Assembly (NCBI GenBank): GCA_963851215.1
Contig: CAWKOG010000020.1
Coordinates: 693,220-757,219, forward strand
Length of the DNA: 64,000 nt
Origin: DATKFM01 sp963851215
GTDB lineage: Bacteria > Pseudomonadota > Alphaproteobacteria > Dongiales > Dongiaceae
Direction of reading: 5' to 3'
The notes under the pieces were generated by a model. That model worked only from the letters and a program-made list of their open reading frames with translations. It ran no database searches and had not been told where the DNA came from. Of the stretch, positions 9,056 through 18,194 are shown one piece after another. Position 1 is the first letter of the stretch, and the number at the start of each line of letters is the position of its first letter. The translations under genes and the position numbers were made by a program.

Positions 9056-10030
9056 TTATTCCGGTTCATAGCCCTGCAGCCTGTCGCCCAGCAGGAATCT
9101 CGCGGGATCGCGCTCGAGCTGTTTGGATATCCGTGACAGCGACGCCACCAGGAGCCGGGCTTCTTGAAGGAACTGCGTCAATTCGAAAAGCCCGTTGCTG
9201 CCTAACTCTGCAAAGCCGGCGCGATTCTCGACCAAGATCACCTTGAGCGAGTCCGCGGCCGTATTGACCGACCCCGCCGCCGTACTGACATCAGTCAGCG
9301 CCGTGTCGAAGTTTCTGATCAGTGTCGACAGCTTGCCATCCTTGCTCGAAAGCTCTGTCCGGAGATCCTTTGCCAGCCCTTCGAATTCCCGGCTCATGCC
9401 GCCGATGTTTTCGACCGCCGTGGTCGCATCCGTCAGGAGTTTTTCCAACCCGCCGGACTGCGAATTCAGCGTCGCCGTCAACGATTCCACATTGCTCAGG
9501 ATCTTCTTGATTGCCGTCCGATTCTCTTCGTCGAACAGGAGCGTCGCCTTGTCCAGCAACAAACTCCCCTTGGCGATCAGTTCTGGTGCCCCCTGGAAGA
9601 TCTGCGCCAGGGCCGACCGGCGTGAGCCGATTTCCGGATAGGGCGCCGTCACGGTCTTCGGAAGATCGGCAGCGCTCTGCGTGCCTTCATTCAGCAAGAT
9701 ATAGATGCCGCCGGTCAGACCTTGCATTTCGAGCGTCGCCTTGGTGTCGGCCTTCACCGGCGTGTCATCGCGCACCTCGATCGTGACACGGATGCGCTCG
9801 ATGTTTTGCGGGTCGATGCGGATGTCGCGGACGCGGCCGACCGGCACGCCGCGATAGCGCACGTTGCTGTCCAGCTCCAGGCCGGTCACCGCCTCTTCGA
9901 ACAGGATGTCGAAGCGGGCGAGATTGTCATCGGTCCGGAACTTCGAGATCCAGACGAGGAAGCCGATCAGTCCCAGCAACAGCACCAGCACGAACGTGCC
10001 GACGGCGATATGGCTTGCCCGAGTCTCCAT
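9056..10030 (-). CDS. MCE-domain (MlaD family) substrate-binding protein
   Basis: A 324-aa protein with one N-terminal membrane helix (VGTFVLVLLLGLIGFLVW) and then an MCE domain: FDILFEEAVTGLELDSNVRY, RGVPVGRVRDIRIDP, MQGLTGGIYILL. The long C-terminal part (about residues 150-300) is helical and probably coiled, with repeated Leu/Ser heptads, as expected of MlaD-like hexamers that bridge toward the outer membrane. Together with the ATPase and permease upstream it forms a phospholipid or sterol transporter. The 3-base gap to the ATPase gene indicates translational coupling. Confidence 0.92.
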   Translation of the reverse strand: METRASHIAVGTFVLVLLLGLIGFLVWISKFRTDDNLARFDILFEEAVTGLELDSNVRYRGVPVGRVRDIRIDPQNIERIRVTIEVRDDTPVKADTKATLEMQGLTGGIYILLNEGTQSAADLPKTVTAPYPEIGSRRSALAQIFQGAPELIAKGSLLLDKATLLFDEENRTAIKKILSNVESLTATLNSQSGGLEKLLTDATTAVENIGGMSREFEGLAKDLRTELSSKDGKLSTLIRNFDTALTDVSTAAGSVNTAADSLKVILVENRAGFAELGSNGLFELTQFLQEARLLVASLSRISKQLERDPARFLLGDRLQGYEPE

Positions 10031-10033
10031 GGC

Positions 10034-10819
10034 TTATTTCCCGTTCTCCTTGGTCTCGCCGCGAGCCGCCCGTCCGCGCGGGCCATGGAAATACTCACGG
10101 ATCCAGGGGTGATCGTCCTGCAGAAGTTCTGCCATCGTCCCCACTTTGACTTTCTTATCCACGAGCACGGCAATACGGTCGCAGATCGCGCCAAGGCTGT
10201 CTAGATCATGGGTAACCATGAATACAGTTAATCCAAGGCTTTGCTGCAGGCTGCGAATCAGTTGATCGAAGGCTGAAGCGCCGATGGGGTCGAGGCCGGC
10301 CGTTGGTTCGTCCAGGAAGAGTATCTCGGGATCCAGCGCCAACGACCGCGCCAGGCCGGCGCGTTTCTTCATGCCGCCGGAGATCTCCGAGGGGAACTTC
10401 GCGCCCGATTCGGGCGCCAGCCCGACCAGTTCGATCTTCAACGCCGTCAACTCGGACTGCATCTTCGGCGTCAGATCCGTATGCTCCTTCATCGGCACCT
10501 GGATGTTCTGCGCCACTGTCAGCGAACTGAACAGAGCGCCGCTCTGAAACAGCACGCCCCAGCGCTCCTGCAGCTTCGCCCAGCCGGCATCGTCGAGTTC
10601 CGAGGTATCCTTATCCAGCACGGTGATCTTGCCGATCCGCGGGCGGATCAGGCCAATGATGGTCCGCAGCAGAACGGACTTGCCCGTTCCCGATCCGCCG
10701 ACGACTCCGAGCACTTCGCCGCGCCGCACCTCGAGATCGAGATTGTCGTGGATCACCTGCTTACCGAACTGGGTGCGCAATCCCCGGATCGAGATGATGG
10801 AATCTGCCGAGGCTTCCAT
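10034..10819 (-). CDS. MlaF-type ABC transporter ATP-binding protein
   Basis: A 261-aa ATPase. Walker A is GGSGTGKSVLL (about residue 40), the signature is PSEISGGMKKRAGLARSLAL, Walker B is EILFLDEPTAGLD, and the switch His is in FMVTHDLDSLG. The GGMKKR form of the signature is characteristic of MlaF/Mkl ATPases of MCE systems. It sits between the permease gene (12-base gap) and the MCE gene. It would power retrograde or anterograde lipid movement; direction cannot be read from sequence. Confidence 0.94.
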   Translation of the reverse strand: MEASADSIISIRGLRTQFGKQVIHDNLDLEVRRGEVLGVVGGSGTGKSVLLRTIIGLIRPRIGKITVLDKDTSELDDAGWAKLQERWGVLFQSGALFSSLTVAQNIQVPMKEHTDLTPKMQSELTALKIELVGLAPESGAKFPSEISGGMKKRAGLARSLALDPEILFLDEPTAGLDPIGASAFDQLIRSLQQSLGLTVFMVTHDLDSLGAICDRIAVLVDKKVKVGTMAELLQDDHPWIREYFHGPRGRAARGETKENGK

Positions 10820-10831
10820 GGGAGGCCCGCG

Positions 10832-11959
10832 TCAGATGCCGACAAAGGAAAACAGGTTAGCGAAGAGTGCGTCGAGGATGATCACCAGGAACAACGACTC
10901 CACCACCGCTTGCGTGGTGAGCCGCCCGACGCTTTCGGCGCTGCCGCTGACGCGCATGCCCTCATAGCAGCCGACCAGCGAAATGATGACGGCGAAGATC
11001 GGCGCCTTCACCATGCCCACCAGGAAATGCTTGACCTCGACCGCCTGCCGCAAGCGATCGAGAAACTGCGGAAACGGCATGTCCATGACCATGTAGGCCA
11101 TGAACGCCCCACCCAGGATGGCGATGATGTCTGCGAAGAAGGTCAGCAGCGGCAACGCGATCAACAGCGCCATGACCCGCGGCAGCACCAGCACTTCCAT
11201 GGGATCCAGGCCAAGGGTGCGGATGGCATCGACTTCTTCGTTCACTTGCTGAGTGCCGATCTGAGCGGTGAAAGCGCTGCCTGAACGGCCGGCGATGATG
11301 ATCGCAGTAATCAGCACGCCCATCTCGCGCAGCACGGCAATGCCCACGAGATCGACGGTCAGCAGCTCCTGGCCGAACTTGCGTAGCTGATCGTAACCTT
11401 GATAAGCGACGACGATGCCTACGAAGAACAGCAGCAGGCCGACGATCGGCACGGCATTCAGTCCATGCTGCTCGATGTTGCTGACCAAAGAGGTGAAGCG
11501 GATATGGCTCGGATGCCGCATCACCCGGCCGAAGGCGAACAGCATCGCACCGAAAAAACCGATGAGCCCCCGGGCCGCTTTGCCGAAGTCGGTTACGGCC
11601 TTGCCCATCCGCTCCAGGAAATCCAACACGTTGAAGCCCGGATGCGGCGCCAGCGCCGGCAGTTCGCCGACATCGGCGACCCGCTGCAGCAGCACGGCGT
11701 GATCGGCTTTCACGCCGCGGAACGCGCCGGCGATGCCCGCCGCCTTCATCTCCAGGAGGGTGCGCACGGCGAGCCAGGCGCCGGCCGTGTCGAGCCGTTC
11801 GACGCCGGACAGATCGATACTGACCTGCCGCGCCTGCGCCGCGGAAAGCTTGCGCAGCGCCTGGTCCAGGCGCGTGCAGGAGCCGACGGTCCAGTCGCCG
11901 CTCGCCTTGACGACGGCGGCGTCCCCCTCGCGCGTGACTTCCAGCGACCCAGCTTTCAT
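10832..11959 (-). CDS. MlaE-type ABC permease with N-terminal STAS domain
   Basis: A 375-aa protein. Residues 1-110 are a STAS-like domain (VSIDLSGVERLDTAGAWLAV), and the remainder is the MlaE permease, with five or so membrane segments and signature parts IVAYQGYDQLRKFG, ELGVLITAIIIAGR-like sequence and DPMEVLVLPRV. In E. coli the STAS partner (MlaB) is a separate protein; here it is fused to the permease, as in many alphaproteobacteria. It is the first gene of the four-gene minus-strand operon. The 168-base gap to the divergent apt gene should contain the promoter. Confidence 0.93.
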   Translation of the reverse strand: MKAGSLEVTREGDAAVVKASGDWTVGSCTRLDQALRKLSAAQARQVSIDLSGVERLDTAGAWLAVRTLLEMKAAGIAGAFRGVKADHAVLLQRVADVGELPALAPHPGFNVLDFLERMGKAVTDFGKAARGLIGFFGAMLFAFGRVMRHPSHIRFTSLVSNIEQHGLNAVPIVGLLLFFVGIVVAYQGYDQLRKFGQELLTVDLVGIAVLREMGVLITAIIIAGRSGSAFTAQIGTQQVNEEVDAIRTLGLDPMEVLVLPRVMALLIALPLLTFFADIIAILGGAFMAYMVMDMPFPQFLDRLRQAVEVKHFLVGMVKAPIFAVIISLVGCYEGMRVSGSAESVGRLTTQAVVESLFLVIILDALFANLFSFVGI

Positions 11960-12127
11960 TGCACCCCGGATTCGAATCGGCAGAGCCTATCCAATCGGCC
12001 GGGGCCAAGCGACCCCTTTTCCGGGCCTCTGGCAAATTGCTTAACAGGGTCCGGACGGCTAGATTGCCGCGCCCGGATCGCCGGGCATCGACCGCCAAGG
12101 GGTCGCGATCGGGGGCTACAGGGTTCG

Positions 12128-12643
12128 ATGCAGATCAAGGAACATATCCGGCAGATTGCCGACTTTCCGAAGCCCGGAATCCTCTTCTATGACATTTCCA
12201 CCCTGCTGGCCCACGCGAAGGCCTGGCAGCACACGATGCATCTGCTGGCCGAAAAAGTGAGGCCGCAAAAGCCGGACTTGCTTGTGGGCATTGAATCCCG
12301 CGGGTTCCTTGTGGCGGCGCCCCTGGCGCTGATGCTGGATTGCGGTTTCATCATGGTGCGCAAGAAGGGCAAGCTGCCGGGCGCGACCATCCCCTTCACC
12401 TACGACCTGGAGTACGGCACCGATACAGTGGAGGTGCAGGCCGACGCGATCAGGCCCGGCCAGCGCGTGGTGGTGCTCGACGATCTCCTGGCCACCGGCG
12501 GCACGATGCAGGCGGCGATCGCACTGCTGCGCAAGGTCGGTGCGGATGTGCGGGCGGCCGCCTTCATCATCGAACTCGCTTTCCTCAACGGCCGCGCAAA
12601 GCTGGACGTGCCGGCGCTGTCCATCGTCAGCTATGATTCGTGA
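12128..12643 (+). CDS. apt: Adenine phosphoribosyltransferase
   Basis: A 171-aa protein with all family marks: IADFPKPGILFYDIS at the start, GIESRGFLVAAPLAL, RKKGKLPGATI, and the PRPP-binding loop VVVLDDLLATGGTM. It makes AMP from adenine and PRPP in purine salvage. Length is typical. The ATG at 12128 is preferred; a longer in-frame extension upstream lacks family sequence. It is followed after only 6 bases by an M55 aminopeptidase gene, so the two are probably co-transcribed. Confidence 0.93.
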   Translation: MQIKEHIRQIADFPKPGILFYDISTLLAHAKAWQHTMHLLAEKVRPQKPDLLVGIESRGFLVAAPLALMLDCGFIMVRKKGKLPGATIPFTYDLEYGTDTVEVQADAIRPGQRVVVLDDLLATGGTMQAAIALLRKVGADVRAAAFIIELAFLNGRAKLDVPALSIVSYDS

Positions 12644-12649
12644 GTTCAT

Positions 12650-13447
12650 ATGAAGGTCTATATCAGCGCCGATATCGAAGGCACCGCCGGCATTACCCAT
12701 TGGGACGAAGCGAGCAAGACCCACGACACCTATCCGGAATTCCGCGAGCAGATGACCGCCGAAGTGGTCGCTGCCTGCGAAGGCGCGATCGCCGCGGGCG
12801 CGCGGGAAATCCTGATCAAGGACGCCCATGACAGCGGCCGCAACATCGTCGCAAAACACCTGCCCGATTGCGCCCGGCTGATCCGCGGTTGGAGCGGCCA
12901 TCCCTTCTGCATGGTGCAGGAACTCGACGCCAGCTTCGATGCCGCCATGTTCATCGGCTATCACTCCAAGGCCGGCGCCGAGGGCAATCCCCTCGCCCAC
13001 ACCCTGACCCTGGACGTCTCCCATATCGAGCTGAATGGCAAGCGCATGTCGGAATTCGTCATGCATAGCTACGCGGCGGCGTTGGTCGGCGTGCCCGTGG
13101 TGTTCATCTCCGGCGATAAGGGCATCTGCGCCGATGCCCGAGCCTTCAACCGCACGATCGGCACGGTCGCGACCTCAGAGGGCAAGGGCCGATCGACGAT
13201 CAGCATCCCGCCGCTCTTGGCGGTGAACCGCATCCGCGAGGGCGTGACGGCGGCCCTGAACGGCAATGTGGCCGCCTGCAAGGTCAAGCTGCCGAAGCAA
13301 TTCAAGCTCGATGTCGCTTATGCCACGCCGACGGAAGCCTACCGCAACGCCTGGTATCCAGGCGCGAAACATGTCGGGCGGCGCACCGTAAGATACGAAT
13401 CCCGCGACTATTTCGAAGTTTTGCGGGCCCTGCGCTTCATCGCCTAA
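12650..13447 (+). CDS. M55 family D-aminopeptidase (DppA-like)
   Basis: A 265-aa protein. The M55 zinc sites are visible: VYISADIEGTAG (Asp and Glu ligands, residues 3-14), LIKDAHDSGRNI (His ligand), and MFIGYHSKAG (His ligand); HTLTLDVSHIELNG is also conserved. Family members cleave N-terminal D-residues from short D-amino acid peptides, probably recycling peptidoglycan-type peptides. It lacks a signal peptide, so it is cytoplasmic. It directly follows apt; why these two are paired is not obvious. Confidence 0.92.
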   Translation: MKVYISADIEGTAGITHWDEASKTHDTYPEFREQMTAEVVAACEGAIAAGAREILIKDAHDSGRNIVAKHLPDCARLIRGWSGHPFCMVQELDASFDAAMFIGYHSKAGAEGNPLAHTLTLDVSHIELNGKRMSEFVMHSYAAALVGVPVVFISGDKGICADARAFNRTIGTVATSEGKGRSTISIPPLLAVNRIREGVTAALNGNVAACKVKLPKQFKLDVAYATPTEAYRNAWYPGAKHVGRRTVRYESRDYFEVLRALRFIA

Positions 13448-13649
13448 CTGTAAAAAGACGCACGAACGCCGTTATTGTCTTGCTATTCCTTAACAATCCA
13501 AGGCAGATTGCGATTCGATAACCGGCGTACAGAACCCGCCGGGTGGGAACGATAACAGGGCGCTAGCTCACTAACCCCCTAAGTCAGGATTTGCCTGACC
13601 AGCCGTCCCGCGGACTGGCTGTTCGTTGCCGCCCCCCACTGGAGACCGC

Positions 13650-15431
13650 ATGTCCATTGCGCAGCGCCGCCAAGCCGTTCACCGCGAAGTCTTCCAACTA
13701 ATCCTGATCAAGCCTTCCCACTACGACGCCGATGGATATGTCATCCAATGGGCGAAGACCGACTTGCCGTCGAATTCACTGTCCGTGCTCAATGCGCTTG
13801 CCGAGGACAGCCAGGCGCGCGCCGTGCTCGGCGATGAGATCGACATCGCGATTACGGTGCAGGACGAGACCAACTGCCGCATCAACGTGGCGAAGATGGT
13901 GCGGACGATCCGGAAGTCGGGCGGCAAGGGGCTGGTGGGGCTGGTCGGCGTCCAATCCAATCAATATCCGCGGGCGATGGATATCGCGCGGCAGGTGCGC
14001 GCCGCCGGCATCCCCGTCTGCATCGGCGGTTTCCACGCTGCGGGAAGTCTGGCGATGCTTCCCGAGCCGCCGCCGGAAGTGCGCGAGGCCTGGGATCTCG
14101 GCATCTCGATCTTCGCCGGCGAGGCGGAGGGCCGCTTCGATATGCTGCTGCAGGACGCCTATCGCGATGCGCTGAAGCCGCTCTACGACTACCGCAACGA
14201 TCTGCCGGGCCTGGAGGGCGCTACCACGCCGATATTGCCCCTGTCGGTGCACCAGCGGAATTTCAATCTGCGGGCGGCTTTCGATTCCGGGCGCGGCTGT
14301 CCGTTCCAGTGCAGCTTCTGCACGATCATCAATGTCCAGGGCCGCAAGTCGCGCTACCGTTCCGCCGACGACATCGAGAAGATCGTCCGCGACCACTATG
14401 CCCAGGGCATCCGCAAGTTCTTCATCACCGACGACAACTTCGCCCGCAACCGCAACTGGGAGGCTCTGTTCGACCGGATTATCGCGCTGCGCGCCGAAGG
14501 GCTGAAGGTCAAGCTGATCATCCAGGTGGACACGCTCTGCTACCGCATTCCGAATTTCATCCGCAAAGCCGGCCTCGCCGGCGTCAACCGCGTGTTCATC
14601 GGCCTGGAGAACATCAACCCCGACAACCTGATCGCCGCGAAGAAGAAGCAGAACCGCATCACCGAGTACCGCACGATGCTGCAGATGTGGAAGTCGATCG
14701 GCGCCATGACCTACTGCGGCTACATAATCGGCTTCCCGAACGACACGCCCGAGCGGCTGCTGCGCGACATCGAGATCATCAAGCGCGAACTGCCGGTCGA
14801 TCTGCTGGAGTTTTTCTATCTGACCCCGCTGCCGGGCTCGGAGGATCATCAGACCCTGCACCGCAAGGGCATCTGGATGGAGCCGGATCTCAACAAGTAC
14901 GACACCGAGCATGTGACGACGGCGCATCCCCTGATGTCGCCGGACGAATGGCGCAAGGCCTATCATCTGGCCTGGAAGAATTACTACGAGCCGAAGCATG
15001 TGATGACACTGATGCGCCGCGCGCTGGTGTCGGGAATGAAGCCGCATAAGATCGCCCATATGGCGCTGTGGTTCTATGGCAGCATCGCCATCGAGAACGT
15101 GCATCCGCTGCAGGCCGGGCTGTTCCGGCGCAAATACCGCGCCGACCGCCGGCCGGGCCTGCCGAAGGAAAGCCCGTTGGTGTTCTATCCCCGCTATCTC
15201 TGGGAAATCCTGTCCAAGCATGCGCGGCTGCTCAAGCTCCTGACGCATTACCGGTATCTGCGCTGGCGGGTCGAGAGCGATCCGATGGCGGCGCGCTATG
15301 AGGATCTGGCGCTGCGGCCGGTGGTCGAAGGCGACGCGGAAGAAGAGTTGGAAATCTTCAGCCACACCGAGTCCGCCGTTCAGGCCGTTGAGAAGGCGCG
15401 CAAGCTGAAGCTGCGGCCGGTGCCGGCCTAG
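13650..15431 (+). CDS. B12-binding-domain radical SAM protein
   Basis: A 593-aa protein. The ATG at 13650 is chosen because GGAGA sits 5 bases upstream. Residues about 15-200 form a cobalamin-binding-like Rossmann domain (GLVGLVGVQSNQYP, GIPVCIGGFHA). The radical SAM CX3CX2C motif follows at GRGCPFQCSFCTI, then the SPASM-free barrel with FFITDDNFARN, VFIGLENINPD and CGYIIGFPNDT. No DxHxxG cobalamin motif is evident. The C-terminal 150 residues are basic and specific to this subfamily. The substrate is unknown; HpnJ-like and other lipid or cofactor modifications are possible. It stands alone after a 200-base gap containing small hairpins. Confidence 0.85.
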   Translation: MSIAQRRQAVHREVFQLILIKPSHYDADGYVIQWAKTDLPSNSLSVLNALAEDSQARAVLGDEIDIAITVQDETNCRINVAKMVRTIRKSGGKGLVGLVGVQSNQYPRAMDIARQVRAAGIPVCIGGFHAAGSLAMLPEPPPEVREAWDLGISIFAGEAEGRFDMLLQDAYRDALKPLYDYRNDLPGLEGATTPILPLSVHQRNFNLRAAFDSGRGCPFQCSFCTIINVQGRKSRYRSADDIEKIVRDHYAQGIRKFFITDDNFARNRNWEALFDRIIALRAEGLKVKLIIQVDTLCYRIPNFIRKAGLAGVNRVFIGLENINPDNLIAAKKKQNRITEYRTMLQMWKSIGAMTYCGYIIGFPNDTPERLLRDIEIIKRELPVDLLEFFYLTPLPGSEDHQTLHRKGIWMEPDLNKYDTEHVTTAHPLMSPDEWRKAYHLAWKNYYEPKHVMTLMRRALVSGMKPHKIAHMALWFYGSIAIENVHPLQAGLFRRKYRADRRPGLPKESPLVFYPRYLWEILSKHARLLKLLTHYRYLRWRVESDPMAARYEDLALRPVVEGDAEEELEIFSHTESAVQAVEKARKLKLRPVPA

Positions 15432-16613
15432 CCCCGCCCCACCACGATCCTTTCCGCCAGCGCCAGCAATTGCCGGTCGCTGCCGCGGCGGCCAATCAGC
15501 CCGAGCCCGATCGGGCAATTCTCGACCCGGCCGCCAATGACCGTCACCTGCGGCAGCCGCGCCAGATTGGCGATGCAGGTCAGGCTGAGCGTGCGCTCGC
15601 GGAAGGCGTTCGACGCCTCGCCGGCCAATCCCAGCGGCGGTGCGATACTGGCGGCGGCCGGCAAGCAGAGCACGGCGCCGTCTTTCAGCAAATCGTCCAG
15701 TCGCCCGGCGAACTCCTCGCGGGCCTCGGCGTCGCCGCCATCCGGAGACTCGAACACCTCCTTCGACCACTCGAAGCGCGCGGCGACCTCCGGGCCGAAG
15801 CGCGGCTTGGTCGCCTCGATCCAGGCGCGGTGCGTGGCCCAGATCTCCCGCGCCTGCAGCCGGCGGAAGCGCCATCATCCAGTCCTGCAGTTCGCCGCCT
15901 TCGCCGCCGATGCGGACGGCGCGCGACTTGCCGACGGCGGTGGCCGCGGCGTTCACTGCCGGCTGCAGCGCCGCGGCGCAGGAGAGATTGGCCTGGGCGA
16001 AGCCGTCCTCGCAGACCAGCAGCTCGCCGAAGGGCGCCGCCGCCTTGTCTTCGTCCAGCAGCACGGCGCCAACGCGGTTCAGCAAGGCGCCGTCCCGCGC
16101 GAACCAGCCGATGGTGTCGAAGGACGGTGCCAGCGGCATGATGCCATCAAGCGGAATGCGGCCATGGCTGGTGCGGATGCCCAGGACGCCGCAGAGGCTG
16201 GCGGGCACGCGCACGGAGCCGCCGGTGTCGGAGCCCAACGCGAAGTCAACGGCATTGCCCGCGACCGCGGAGGCCGAGCCGCTGGAGGAGCCGCCGGGAA
16301 TGCGGCCGGGCGCGTTGGAATTCACCGGCGTGCCGTAGTGGAAATTCTGGCCGTTCAGGCTGTAGGCGATCTCGTCGGTGACGGTCTTGCCGATCATGGT
16401 GGCGCCGGCGGCCAGCAGCTTCTCGACAACGGGCGCGGTTTTCGCGGCCGGCTTGTGGGTGCGCAGCCAGTCGGGATTGCCGCAGCCGGTGACGTGGCCG
16501 GCGATGTCGTAGATGTCCTTCACCGCGAACTTCATGCCGGCGAGCGGCCCGGATTCCGCGCCGCGCAGCGTGTCCTGGAAATGGGGGACGAAGGCGCCGA
16601 GGCGGTTAGGCAT
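15428..16613 (-). CDS. Amidase signature family enzyme (frameshifted)
   Basis: The start at 16613 gives the amidase core: KFAVKDIYDIAGHVTGCGNP (catalytic Lys), GRIPGGSSSGSASAVAGN (cis-Ser) and ALGSDTGGSVRVPASLCG (nucleophile Ser). Near 15870 (about residue 245) the frame slips by one extra base; the protein continues as RFRRLQAREIWATHRAW and ends at 15428 with LPQVTVIGG and RGSDRQLLALAERIV. Joined length is about 394 aa, as in short amidases related to AtzF and GatA. The start overlaps the end of the upstream methyltransferase gene by 8 bases, so both belong to one minus-strand operon. The substrate is unknown. Confidence 0.85.
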
Positions 16614-17421
16614 GCCGGCGCGCCTTCATCGAATAGGCAAGCGGCATCGGCGGCGTACCCGGCGGCGGGTGGAACATGCCGTCCTCGCCCTTGGTCAGGG
16701 ACGGGAAGAGCTGCCAGGCGAGCCGGTCATGCTCATGCAGGAACTCCAGCGTCAGGCCCGCCTCGATCACCGACATGACGATCTCCGACAGCGGGTGAAC
16801 CCACTCCATGCTGGTGTCGTTCTTGATCCGGATGTCGTCGCCGGCATAGGTCTTGTCCGATTTGAAGATCAGCGGGCCGTCGGTCTTGAAGTAAGGCAGG
16901 CTGACGGCGATGGGCGAGTCCTTGTCCTTCTGGTCCAGCATCATCGCGGCCGGGTGGCCCTCCAGGAGATAGAGGAAGCCGCCGGGCGCCAGCAGGCTCG
17001 CCACAATCTTGGCCCAGCGCTTCAGGTCCGGCAGCCAGATCAGAGCACCCCAGGAGACATAGACGATATCGAACTGGCCCTCGATCGCCGCGCGCGCGTC
17101 ATAGACATCGGCCTCCACGAACTCGCCGGCGAGGCCGGTCTCGGCGGCCAGCTTCCGCGCCTGGCGCACCGCTTCGCCGGAGAAATCCAGGCCGGTGACG
17201 CGGGCGCCCTTCCGCGCCCAGTTCAGCGAGTCCAGGCCGATATGGCATTGCAGATGCAGCAGCGACTTGCCGGCGACGTCGCCCATCTCCGCAAGCTCGA
17301 TCGGCAGCAGCGCGTCCGCACCGGCCTTGAAGCGGTCGACGCCGTAGAATGCCGTGCCCGGATGGATCGAGGCCAGCTCGTCCCAGAGCCGCCGGTTGGT
17401 CTCACGCCAGGTGTCGGACAT
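16606..17421 (-). CDS. SAM-dependent methyltransferase, class I
   Basis: A 271-aa protein. The SAM-binding glycine loop is a variant, LLHLQCHIGLDSLNWARKG (about residues 54-72), followed by the acidic VTGLDFSGEAV and VYVSWGALIWLPDLKRW (motif for substrate or cofactor closure). This pattern is a common bacterial subfamily of unknown substrate (methyltransferase type 11/12). The C-terminal third is family-specific. It lies first in the operon with the amidase. No signal peptide or membrane segment is seen. Confidence 0.88.
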   Translation of the reverse strand: MSDTWRETNRRLWDELASIHPGTAFYGVDRFKAGADALLPIELAEMGDVAGKSLLHLQCHIGLDSLNWARKGARVTGLDFSGEAVRQARKLAAETGLAGEFVEADVYDARAAIEGQFDIVYVSWGALIWLPDLKRWAKIVASLLAPGGFLYLLEGHPAAMMLDQKDKDSPIAVSLPYFKTDGPLIFKSDKTYAGDDIRIKNDTSMEWVHPLSEIVMSVIEAGLTLEFLHEHDRLAWQLFPSLTKGEDGMFHPPPGTPPMPLAYSMKARRHA

Positions 17422-17677
17422 TTTCGCGCATTTCCCCGCTGCCTAACCCTCTGTTTCACATCGGCGAAGCGGCAAAACAAGCGTTTTTCAGGGGGCCCCA
17501 ATTTTCGGGAACGATGCCATACAAGGGAATCACCCCCTGGGAATGAGCCTGATGGCCTGCCGTCTTCCGATCAACGATGTCCAACATCGAGCCGGGGAGA
17601 TTTCCGGGAGAGGGAAGTGTAGCAGAGCGGCGGTAGAAGGTAAAGGAATTTGTTCTTATAGTGTGAATGCGTAGAGG
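17422..17677. other. Non-coding region upstream of methyltransferase operon
   Basis: About 250 bases with no convincing gene. It precedes repeat copy 1 and must contain the promoter of the methyltransferase-amidase operon. I see no operator-like palindrome of note. Confidence 0.4.
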
Positions 17678-17804
17678 CCCCCTCACCCTACCCTCTCCCC
17701 CACTTCGTAGGGGAGAGGGGACTGTTTCTTGAATGTCCCCTCGCCCCGCGCAGCGGGGAGAGGGATGCAACATCCGCGTCCAGCGGATGTTGCGGGGTGA
17801 GGGG
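17678..17804. repeat. GC-rich palindromic repeat, copy 1 (flanks DUF559)
   Basis: A 127-bp element made of three hairpin units: CCCTCTCCCC against GGGGAGAGGG around ACTTCGTA; CCCCTCGCCCCGC against GCGGGGAGAGGG; and CATCCGC against GCGGATG. It begins CCCCCTCACCC and ends GGGGTGAGGGG, so its ends are also complementary. It ends at the base before the DUF559 stop codon. Copy 2, in the same orientation, is at 18195-18324. Confidence 0.9.
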
Positions 17805-18143
17805 TCATGCCGTTTGCACCAACGCCTGACGGATGGTCTCGACCACGCCTTCGAGATTGTGGGTCACGTCATCATTCGCGAAACGGATGACGCGGTAGCC
17901 TTGCGCCGCGAGCCAGGCATCGCGCTGTTCGTCACGTCTGTAGTCGAAGTCGTGTGCTGCGCCGTCAAGCTCGATGATGAGTTTGCGTTCGATGCAGGCG
18001 AAGTCGGTAATGAACCGGCCGACGGCGTGCTGGCGGCGGAATTTCAGTCCGTCGAGGGCCCTATTGCGGAGGGCCAGCCACAGGAGTTGTTCGGGTCGCG
18101 TGGATTGCCGGCGGAGTTTGCGGGCATAGGAGTTCGTGTGCAT
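17805..18143 (-). CDS. DUF559 domain protein (Vsr/restriction-endonuclease-like fold)
   Basis: A 112-aa protein. The pattern ARKLRRQSTRPEQLLWLALR, then FRRQHAVGRFITDFACIERK, LIIELDGAAHD and YRVIRFANDDV is the DUF559 family, which shares the very-short-patch-repair endonuclease core (the Asp of FITDF and Glu/Asp of IIELDG would be catalytic). No function is proved for the family. It lies exactly between two same-direction 130-bp repeats, with its stop codon touching copy 1 and 51 bases between its start and copy 2. This suggests it travels with or depends on those repeats. Confidence 0.88.
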   Translation of the reverse strand: MHTNSYARKLRRQSTRPEQLLWLALRNRALDGLKFRRQHAVGRFITDFACIERKLIIELDGAAHDFDYRRDEQRDAWLAAQGYRVIRFANDDVTHNLEGVVETIRQALVQTA

Positions 18144-18194
18144 TTGTGAATACTAACTGCACACTTAAAAGTTGTATAGTGTTTGTCGTTTGCA

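Noticed and set aside
13776..16613. A minus-strand open frame of about 945 codons across the radical SAM gene and amidase
   Set aside because: Only the first 245 codons are amidase. The rest is antisense to the radical SAM gene, rich in His/Arg/Asp in the manner of high-GC shadow frames, and arises from the amidase frameshift.
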